Shown here: one piece after another, positions 1 to 8,423 of the stretch
Numbering within the stretch: the first letter of the stretch is position 1
Layout of the letters: every line of letters starts with the position of its first letter
Assembly (NCBI GenBank): GCA_002721285.1
Contig: PBJU01000014.1
Span: forward strand, 100,381 to 108,803
DNA from: Crocinitomicaceae bacterium
GTDB taxonomy: Bacteria; Bacteroidota; Bacteroidia; Flavobacteriales; Parvicellaceae
Direction: 5' to 3'
Length of the DNA: 8,423 nucleotides
Made by a program: the position numbers and the translations under genes
Notes under the pieces: generated by a model
Seen by the model: only the letters and a program-made list of their open reading frames with translations
Database searches by the model: none
What the model was told of the DNA's origin: nothing

Positions 1-951
1 AAAATAGATATTGATGATACTCAATGGAAAAAGCTCAAAGCAATTAGACTTGAACAACAAATTATAAATTCCTCTTCAGGAAAAATTGCTCATGATACAT
101 TATCCTATTATCCTGAACTTTATCAAGACTTTTATTCTAGAATGTTAAGAATAGGTAGTACAGAAGATTTACTAGATAGTCTAAAAATAAATTCTAAAGT
201 TATCCCAAGTTTAAATTCTTTTATTTCAGATAGCACAATGAAGTTCATTTTTAAAGCTATTGAACAAGAATTTCCAAGCTTTGATTATTATGAAACTGAA
301 ATCAGTAAAGGTTTTGCAAGATTTCAAATTCTTTTCAAAAAAGAAAATAAAAAAAATATAGGAACTTTTTACTCTAACTTCAATGCTACTGTAATTGAAA
401 GTGATAAAACTATTTGGATAGGATTAGATATGTATTTAGGGAAAGATCATCCAATAACAAAACAACTCCCTCCATCTATACCACAATATTACAAAGATAA
501 AATGGATAAAAAGTTCATTATTTCAGATGTGTTTTTCGGTTACCTTATGTCCAGTATTTATAACCCTATGGGAGATGAATTACTGGCTAAAATGTTATCC
601 TATGGAAAAATAGCATATGTTATGAATCTAATTCTACCTAATGAAGATGAAGGAAATAAATTTCGTTATTCAAAAGAGGAAATCAACTGGTGTAATAATA
701 ACGAAGAATATATTTGGAAATATATCATAGACAATAAGTTACTTTTTGAAAAAGATCTATCTAAGATTAGTTTATTTTTCAGTGATGGACCATTTACAAA
801 AAATTTCGGTCCTAACTCACCTTCTGGAATAGGTATATGGATGGGATATCAAATGATTTTAGACTATGCCAAAAAAACTAATAAATCAACTATAGAAATT
901 ATAAATGAAAAAGACATTCAAAAACTACTAAGTACATATGAGCCAAATTAA
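1..951 (+). CDS. gldB: Gliding motility lipoprotein GldB, 5'-truncated by window edge
   Basis: The frame is open from base 1, so 316 C-terminal residues are visible; the start and expected lipoprotein signal peptide lie outside. The ATG at 142 is internal, because family-like sequence continues upstream of it (YYPELYQDFYSRM). Recognisable GldB stretches, in visible numbering, are GLDMYLGKDHP (141-151), LLAKMLSYGKIAYVMNLILP (194-213), SDGPFTKNFG (261-270) and SPSGIGIWMGYQ (273-284). No HExxH metal-protease motif is present, although the C-terminal pattern resembles the DUF2268-type protease relatives. In Flavobacterium, GldB is a membrane lipoprotein required for gliding and linked to the gliding/type IX secretion apparatus; its biochemical activity is unknown. 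The 3' end overlaps gldC by 14 nt, which suggests translational coupling. Identity rests on recalled family pattern plus the adjacent gldC. Confidence 0.9.
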   Translation, partial: KIDIDDTQWKKLKAIRLEQQIINSSSGKIAHDTLSYYPELYQDFYSRMLRIGSTEDLLDSLKINSKVIPSLNSFISDSTMKFIFKAIEQEFPSFDYYETEISKGFARFQILFKKENKKNIGTFYSNFNATVIESDKTIWIGLDMYLGKDHPITKQLPPSIPQYYKDKMDKKFIISDVFFGYLMSSIYNPMGDELLAKMLSYGKIAYVMNLILPNEDEGNKFRYSKEEINWCNNNEEYIWKYIIDNKLLFEKDLSKISLFFSDGPFTKNFGPNSPSGIGIWMGYQMILDYAKKTNKSTIEIINEKDIQKLLSTYEPN

Positions 952-1309
952 AAAGAAAGAACGACTAACCATTGATGTTTCAATGGATGACAACTTAATT
1001 CCAGAATCTATTGAATGGAAATCTTCTCAAGAAAACAAACCATCTCAAATTGCTTCAGCAGCTCTTATATATTTTTGGGATGCTAAAAAAAATGAGACGT
1101 TTAACCTAGATTTATGGACAAAAGAAATGTCCGTAGAAGAAATGAATAAAATGATGTTTCAAACTTTAATGACCTTAGCCAACACTTATGAAAGAGCTAC
1201 AAGTGAAGACCAGATGGCAAATGCAATGAGGGATTTTGGACAATTTTTTGGCGAAAGAACAGAAATTCTCCCAAAAAGCGGAAAATTTGATGGAGATGGG
1301 CAAGGATAA
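938..1309 (+). CDS. gldC: Gliding motility protein GldC
   Basis: This 123-residue protein has no signal peptide or membrane segment, so it is probably cytoplasmic. It shows the GldC pattern: an N-terminal strand region ending IPESIEW (21-27), then ALIYFWDAKKNETFNLDLWT (42-61), and a helical part with MSVEEMNKMMFQTL (64-77), ANTYERAT (81-88) and AMRDFGQFF (96-104). In Flavobacterium, GldC supports efficient gliding and is encoded with gldB; its molecular role is not established. The ATG lies within the last codons of gldB (14-nt overlap), and the gene's 3' end overlaps the trmB start by another 14 nt. The last dozen residues (SGKFDGDGQG) look like a low-complexity tail beyond the usual GldC end of roughly 110 residues, and partly reflect sharing DNA with the trmB start. 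Confidence 0.92.
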   Translation: MSQIKKKERLTIDVSMDDNLIPESIEWKSSQENKPSQIASAALIYFWDAKKNETFNLDLWTKEMSVEEMNKMMFQTLMTLANTYERATSEDQMANAMRDFGQFFGERTEILPKSGKFDGDGQG

Positions 1310-1964
1310 ACTTAAAAGGTTTTCTGAAATAAAAACATTTGATAATGTATTACAACCAAATGTAACCCATGATATAGATCACCCAATTAAAGGTAAGTGG
1401 CACGATAAATTTAACAACAAACAACCCATTACTTTAGAATTAGGTTGTGGAAGAGGGGAATATACAGTTGGACTTGCACAAAAATTCCCAAAAAAAAACT
1501 TTATTGGTATTGATATTAAAGGAGCAAGATTGTGGAGAGGTGCAAAAACAGCTAAAGAAAATAACCTTAATAATGTTAAATTTCTAAGAACAAAAGTAGA
1601 TTTCATAAATCATTTTTTTTCTAAAAATGAGGTAAATGAAATTTGGTTAACTTTTTCAGACCCCCAACCTAAAAAACCAAGAAAAAGATTAACCTCTCCA
1701 CTTTTTATTGAGAGATATCAAAATATTCTTTCAAAAGACGGAATAATTCATCTCAAAACCGATAGTGATTTACTATACGAATACACTATTGAGCAAATAA
1801 AAGAAAACAACTATTCAACTATAGATAATATCAGTGATATATATAATGAGTTTGAATGTTTAGATATGGAAATACAAAGTGTTCTAGGAATAAAAACATT
1901 TTATGAAGAAAAATGGCTTGAAGAAGGAAAGAAAATAAAATATGTTTCCTTTAGAATAAATTAG
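1296..1964 (+). CDS. trmB: tRNA (guanine-N7-)-methyltransferase TrmB
   Basis: TrmB transfers a methyl group from S-adenosylmethionine to N7 of guanine-46 in the tRNA variable loop; it is cytosolic. The 222-residue product has a class I methyltransferase fold with motif I ELGCGRGEY (48-56), the second-strand acidic motif GIDIKG (71-76), the family motif SDPQPKKPRKR (121-131), TDSD (155-158) and the C-terminal TFYEEKW (201-207). The ATG at 1296 is chosen because it gives MGKDKLKRF, the usual Bacteroidota TrmB N-terminus. A longer in-frame frame opens at 1236 and another ATG lies at 1290, but both add non-family residues inside gldC. The gene contains a 9-A run (1490-1498) and an 8-T run (1613-1620), yet the frame is intact. 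Co-transcription with gldBC is likely from the overlap; no functional link to gliding is known to me. Confidence 0.95.
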   Translation: MGKDKLKRFSEIKTFDNVLQPNVTHDIDHPIKGKWHDKFNNKQPITLELGCGRGEYTVGLAQKFPKKNFIGIDIKGARLWRGAKTAKENNLNNVKFLRTKVDFINHFFSKNEVNEIWLTFSDPQPKKPRKRLTSPLFIERYQNILSKDGIIHLKTDSDLLYEYTIEQIKENNYSTIDNISDIYNEFECLDMEIQSVLGIKTFYEEKWLEEGKKIKYVSFRIN

Positions 1965-1968
1965 TCCA

Positions 1969-1998
1969 TTAGTTAAATGTGAATTTTAAGTATCTTTC
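1969..1998 (+). promoter_or_regulatory. Weak Bacteroidota-type promoter candidate for the barrel/HHH gene pair
   Basis: The 49-nt gap between trmB and the next gene contains TTA (1969-1971), 19 nt, then TATCTTTC (1991-1998). The known Bacteroidota sigma-A pattern is TTG, about 19 nt, then TAnnTTTG, so this has the right spacing with one mismatch in each element. It would place the transcript start only a few bases before the GTG at 2014. In such AT-rich DNA a two-mismatch match can occur by chance, and readthrough from trmB is equally possible. Confidence 0.3.
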
Positions 1999-2013
1999 AT
2001 TAAATTTAATTTC

Positions 2014-2826
2014 GTGAAAAAAAGACACTTTTTCTCATTAATAATTTGCTTATTATACCTAAATGGTTTTTCTCAATTATTAGAAAATGGAGGAGCTTCT
2101 AGTACTGCAATGGCTGGACTAAATGTAAATTCCAAAAATGTATGGAGTATAAACAACAATATTGGACAACTAGCAGATATTAAAAGTTCTGCAATTAGCA
2201 TTAATATTTTTCAACCTTTTTTATTAAAAGACTTTAACACTTCAAGCATAGCTATTGGAATTAAAACTAAAAATGGTGCTTTTGGAATAAATTATTCCAA
2301 TTATGGAAACGAATTTTTACAAATCCATTCTTCAGGATTTGGATATTCAATGAAACTTAATGAAGTATTTAAAAGCGGCATAAAATTAAACCATGTTTAT
2401 ATAAATGCAGGAGATTTTTATAATTCAAAATCAATTGTTTACGCAGATTTTGGACTAGCTGCTGAGCTTACTAAAGAGCTTGATATTGGATTATCAATTA
2501 AAAATCCTTCATTAGTAAAACTAGATGATTATGATAACGAAAGGATTCCCACTGTAATTCAATTTGCAGCAAATTATAAGTTTTCAGAAATGCTTTCTTT
2601 ACAAACTGGAATTAGAAAAGACATGATTTATCCATTATCTTTTTTAACTGCTATTGATTACCAACCAACGGAAAAAATAATACTTAAAGGCGGAATTGGC
2701 ACTAATCCAACTATAGCTTCTTTAGGAATTGGCGTTATTACAAAAAAGATAGAATTAAATTTTGCAACACAATTGCACCAAATCCTAGGATGGAGCCCTG
2801 ACTTTTCAATAACCTATGATTTTTAA
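2014..2826 (+). CDS. PorV/PorQ-like outer-membrane beta-barrel protein, function unknown
   Basis: The 270-residue product begins with a signal peptide (KKR at 2-4, hydrophobic core 6-17, probable cleavage near GFS-Q at 18-21). The mature protein opens with GGASSTAMAGLNVNSKNVWS (26-45), resembling the 'many glycines, small residues, then VWS-NNxA' start of PorV/PorQ/FadL-like barrels. Alternating amphipathic strands follow, with NPSLVKLDD (164-172), ERIPT (176-180), GTNP (229-232) and LHQILGWSP (254-262), ending in F270, as expected for an outer-membrane barrel signal. The start is GTG at 2014: the next in-frame Met is residue 33, which would remove the signal peptide, and a stop at 1987 limits upstream extension. 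It lies 6 nt before the HHH-barrel gene, in the same frame. A role beside that protein is inferred; direct involvement in type IX secretion is not shown. Confidence 0.8.
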   Translation: MKKRHFFSLIICLLYLNGFSQLLENGGASSTAMAGLNVNSKNVWSINNNIGQLADIKSSAISINIFQPFLLKDFNTSSIAIGIKTKNGAFGINYSNYGNEFLQIHSSGFGYSMKLNEVFKSGIKLNHVYINAGDFYNSKSIVYADFGLAAELTKELDIGLSIKNPSLVKLDDYDNERIPTVIQFAANYKFSEMLSLQTGIRKDMIYPLSFLTAIDYQPTEKIILKGGIGTNPTIASLGIGVITKKIELNFATQLHQILGWSPDFSITYDF

Positions 2827-2832
2827 TATAAG

Positions 2833-5002
2833 TTGAAAAGTTTTATAAAATATAGTCTTATTTCCTTCTTCTTTTTTAATTGTAATATTTATTCCCAATC
2901 AGACAGTTTAAAAAGGTACCAATATAAAATAAAGCTTAATTCATCATCTTCAACAAAAGATATGAAAAAACAGTTCATAATTGAACAAAGTATAGAAAAC
3001 ATAGCTGAAAACAATGAAGATGAAGACATTGACTATACTACACTTTTTGATCAACTTAGTTTTTATTATGAGCACCCTATTAATCTAAATAAAAAAGATA
3101 TAGAATTTGATTTAAAGCAATTGCAATTATTAAATCAATTTCAAATTAAGTCGATTATTGAACATAAGAAAAGACATGGGAAATTTCTTACTCTTTATGA
3201 ACTACAAACCATTTCACAATTTGAATCCAGTGATATCAGAAAGATATTACCATTTATTCAAATAACAGAAAACTTAGAAGCAACACATTTATCATTAACC
3301 CAAATGTTTAAAAGCGGGAAAAATGATCTTTTTTTAAGATATTCTAGAGTTATTAATGAAGTTAAAGGACAACAAGAGCAAGATGATTCTTCATGGTTAG
3401 ATTCTCCAGAAAGTAAGCAACTTGGCTCAGCAGATAATATATATCTAAGATATCGATTTAAATATCAGAATCACTTAAGTATTGGATTAACTGCTGAAAA
3501 GGATGCAGGTGAAGCGTTTTTAATCAACCATAAAGCTGATCAGTTATTTAACAAAACAAATCGTTTAGGATTCGATTATTATTCAGCTCATTTTTATATT
3601 CGAAATGTTGGGAAAATAGATGCTCTTGCTCTTGGCGACTACCACATACAACTTGGTCAAGGCCTAACATTCTGGTCCGGATTAGCAATAGGAAAATCAT
3701 CTAATGTAATGAGTATAAAAAGAAACCCTATGGGAATAAGACCATATGCTTCTTTAGACGAAAATCTATTTATGAGAGGAGCAGCAATTAAAATGCAATA
3801 CAAAAAATTTAATTTTCTTGCATTTGGATCTAAAAAAATGATTGATGCAAACTTGACTTCAGACACCACTTCAAATGATGGAACTTTAATTGTTAGTAGT
3901 TTTCAAGCATCTGGACTACACCGAACAATAGGAGAAATTACAGACAAAGATGCAATTGAGGAAAATATTGCAGGAGGTGAAATATCATACAATAATGATT
4001 TCCTTACTATTGGTTTAATAAGTGCTATTACAAAATATAATGGAATATTAAATAGAAATCTATCTATCTATAGTCAGTTTCAATTTAACAACAATACTAA
4101 TCAAGTAAATGGAATACACTATAGTTTAATTAAACGAAACATAAACCTTTTTGGTGAATCTAGTAGAAGCATGAGTGGTGGTGTTTCACATTTACACGGG
4201 ATGATGGCCTCATTACACCCAAGATTAGCAATTTCTTTACTATACAGAGATTATGATAAAGATTACCATAGTAATTATGCCAATGCAATTGCTGAAAATA
4301 GTCGCCCAAATAATGAAAATGGACTTTTTACTGGCTTAGAATTTAAACTCAATAATCACTGGGAAATCTCATCCTATTTTGATCAATTTAAATTTCCATG
4401 GATGAAATATCAAGTGGATAAACCAAACTCCTATGGGTTAGATGGTTTTTTCCAAATATTATATCATCCTAATAAAAAATTAAATATTTATGGCAGAATT
4501 AGAAATCGAGTAAAACCCTACAACCAAAGTAATAATCTAAATAGGGACATTACTGAAGTTTTTAAAACAACACAATGGAATTATCGAATAAACTTTAATG
4601 TACTTATATCGGAATCCGTTAGATTAAGAAATAGAGTAGAATATATGACTTACCAAAGAACTGGGAACAATATGGAAGATGGAATCCTGATTATTCAAGA
4701 TATTATATATAAACCTAAAGAAAGTAAAGTATCCTTTAGTGCTCGATTTGCATTATTTGACACCGATTCATACAACTCAAGAATATATAGTTTTGAAAAT
4801 GATGTTCTATATTATTTTAGAATCCCATCCTATTATTATCAAGGATCTAGATCATATCTTACTTTAAGATATCAATTTAAAAAAGGAATTGATTTATGGT
4901 TAAGATGTGCTAACTGGTTCTACAATAATAGATCAACTATTGGAAGCGGTGGTTATGAAATAAACGGCCAGAACAAAACAGATATTAGAGCTCAACTAAG
5001 AT

Positions 5003-5013
<11 letters not shown>
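2833..5013 (+). CDS. Helix-hairpin-helix domain protein with large C-terminal outer-membrane beta-barrel
   Basis: The 726-residue product has a signal peptide (1 to about 22, ending IYSQS), a Lys/Ser-rich linker and an acidic stretch (about 57-68). Next is a tandem helix-hairpin-helix region (82-143): PINLNKKDI, LQLLNQFQIKSIIEHKKRHG, then LYELQTISQFESSDIRKILP. This resembles the non-specific DNA-binding HhH pairs of ComEA. The remainder (about 165-726) alternates polar and hydrophobic residues with many aromatics and ends RAQLRFQF, fitting a large outer-membrane barrel. Conserved-looking blocks are TAEKDAGE, LGDYHIQLGQG (267-277) and GIRPYASLDENLFMRG (301-316). Proteins of this architecture recur in Bacteroidota as 'helix-hairpin-helix domain-containing protein' without known function. 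The start is TTG, because the next Met is residue 44, after the signal peptide. DNA binding or transport is only inferred from the HhH region. Confidence 0.85.
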
Positions 5014-7242
<2,229 letters not shown>

Positions 7243-7287
7243 TTAATTTATAATTCTATTTTTTTTAATTGACAAAGAAACAACAAT

Positions 7288-7304
7288 TGCTTTATTTTAA
7301 AGCA
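7288..7304 (-). terminator. Short hairpin overlapping the stop of the GH25 gene
   Basis: On the minus strand TGCTTT, a 5-nt AAAAT loop, then AAAGCA form a 6-bp stem that includes the last codons and stop of the GH25 gene. It is followed by a moderately T-rich stretch (down to about 7271), not a continuous T run. It could attenuate transcription between the GH25 gene and icd. The stem is short and this is a weak call. Confidence 0.25.
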
Positions 7305-8068
7305 TAATTTCTTAATTCTACTATACTTCCTTTAAATAAATTTAAATCAACTGGACCTTTTACACCAGATGCTGTTCCATTTTCAGAAAATTGCCACATT
7401 ATCCAATTGTGTTTTTTTAAAGGTAAATCAACTTCATTATAATTAGCAACCCATAATAGATAATCAGAGAAATCTTCAGCTAAATAGTCCTTATAATAAT
7501 GTGCTCCGGTATATAAAATTGGCTTTATTCCATAATGATCTTCTACAATTTTCATCCAATTTTTCACACCAAGCTTTAAACTATTTATACTCTGAACTTT
7601 ACTAACTCTTTCAATATCTAATATTGGAGGTAAGTCTCCAGAAGATAACTTTACATTTTTAATAAAGTTACGTGCCTGTTGAGTTGAATTTTCATTTGGT
7701 CTAAAATAATGATAAGCTCCCTTTAATATGTTTTTATTACCCCCTTCTCTCCAATTAGAAGTAAAATATCTATCTCTATGGTTGATTCCTGCAGTAGCCC
7801 TAATAATTACAAAATCAACTGATTTACCTTCGTTTAATACGCCAATTTTATTCCAAGCGATTACACCTTGATATTCAGAAACATCCAATCCATATATAAA
7901 ACTTCCTAATGGAATCTTAGGGGAATAAATTAATTGTTTAAAAACAGACTTAAAATATTGGTATACAGAAGGAGTTTCAATATACTGATAGGATAAATAA
8001 GAAATATTAATAAAAAGAAGTATAAAAAAATATCTTTTATATCTATTTTTCCTTACTCTTTTCCCCAT
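7292..8068 (-). CDS. Membrane-anchored GH25 family lysozyme-like muramidase
   Basis: The glycoside hydrolase 25 family cleaves the beta-1,4 bond between N-acetylmuramic acid and N-acetylglucosamine in peptidoglycan. The 258-residue product has a basic N-terminus (MGKRVRKNRYKRY), one hydrophobic segment (about 13-29) and then the catalytic domain (about 57-250), so it should be anchored in the inner membrane with the enzyme in the periplasm. GH25 landmarks are YGLDVSEYQG (59-68, Asp62), FVIIRATAG (86-94), KGAYHYFRP (116-124), the catalytic LDIE pair (Asp151 and Glu153), ILYTGAHYY (184-192), LLWVANY (204-210), WIMWQFSENG (222-231) and VDLNLF (240-245). All expected acidic residues are present, so activity is plausible. 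The start at 8068 lies 10 nt after the eno stop, suggesting shared transcription. There are no phage genes nearby, so a host role in wall remodelling is more likely than an endolysin, though this is inference. Confidence 0.92.
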   Translation of the reverse strand: MGKRVRKNRYKRYFFILLFINISYLSYQYIETPSVYQYFKSVFKQLIYSPKIPLGSFIYGLDVSEYQGVIAWNKIGVLNEGKSVDFVIIRATAGINHRDRYFTSNWREGGNKNILKGAYHYFRPNENSTQQARNFIKNVKLSSGDLPPILDIERVSKVQSINSLKLGVKNWMKIVEDHYGIKPILYTGAHYYKDYLAEDFSDYLLWVANYNEVDLPLKKHNWIMWQFSENGTASGVKGPVDLNLFKGSIVELRNYALK

Positions 8069-8078
8069 AAATTATGGC

Positions 8079-8423
<345 letters not shown>

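Noticed and set aside
1236..1295. Longer N-terminal start for TrmB at 1236
   Set aside because: The extra 20 residues come from the gldC reading region in another frame and do not match TrmB; MGKDKLKRF from 1296 fits the family start.
1379..1606. 75-codon open frame on the minus strand inside trmB
   Set aside because: It lies entirely opposite the conserved TrmB catalytic domain, resembles no family known to me and is a shadow frame.
2833..2898. Lipoprotein signal with Cys17 in the HHH-barrel protein
   Set aside because: The residues before Cys17 (FFFN) do not fit a lipobox, and a normal signal peptide cleavage near IYSQ a few residues later fits an outer-membrane barrel better.
3657..3869. 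70-codon open frame on the minus strand inside the HHH-barrel gene
   Set aside because: It is opposite well-conserved barrel sequence (GIRPYASLDENLF region) and shows no domain or start signal.
7247..7275. Sigma-70-like TTGTCA, 17 nt, TATAAA upstream of icd on the minus strand
   Set aside because: The -10-like element ends 4 nt before the ATG, so transcription would begin inside the gene, and Bacteroidota sigma-A uses TTG/TAnnTTTG instead. In this A/T-rich gap the match is probably chance. A TTTCTTTG at 7273-7280 is closer to the Bacteroidota -7 element but has no TTG at the right spacing.
7292..8068. Phage endolysin or prophage remnant suggested by the GH25 domain
   Set aside because: No holin, structural, integrase or other phage gene is nearby, base composition matches the neighbours, and an N-terminal membrane anchor plus location between housekeeping genes favour a host gene.

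Overview
This AT-rich window appears to come from a Bacteroidota chromosome, most likely Flavobacteriales or a close relative. The evidence is the gliding pair gldB-gldC, Bacteroidota-type envelope proteins with signal peptides ending in an S-Q pair, strongly A/T-biased codon use, and no clear Shine-Dalgarno sequences. Nothing looks recently acquired: there is no transposase, integrase, phage structural gene, CRISPR array or tRNA gene, and base composition is even throughout. The window is almost fully coding; the longest gene-free gap is 49 nt.

The left, rightward-transcribed block (1-5013) has two parts. First comes a tightly overlapped trio: gldB (5' end off the window), gldC and trmB, each overlapping the next by 14 nt. 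GldB and GldC belong to the gliding machinery, which is tied to the type IX secretion system. TrmB makes m7G in tRNA and is probably there for co-expression. After a 49-nt gap with a weak Bacteroidota-type promoter candidate come two envelope genes: a 270-residue PorV/PorQ-like outer-membrane barrel, and a 726-residue protein combining a signal peptide, a periplasmic helix-hairpin-helix region and a large predicted beta-barrel. They lie 6 nt apart, start with GTG and TTG, and are in the same reading frame. Their function is unknown, and they are the best candidates here for an uncharacterised system.

The right, leftward-transcribed block (5017-8423) contains, in transcription order, the 3' end of enolase (eno), a membrane-anchored GH25 muramidase-like protein 10 nt downstream, and, after 49 nt, monomeric NADP-dependent isocitrate dehydrogenase (icd). 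Enolase and isocitrate dehydrogenase are central carbon enzymes; the GH25 protein between them probably acts on peptidoglycan in the periplasm. The two blocks converge with only 3 nt between stop codons, inside an all-A/T inverted repeat.

Most of the window is ordinary core genome. The barrel/HHH pair and the anchored GH25 protein linked to eno are the items most worth following up.
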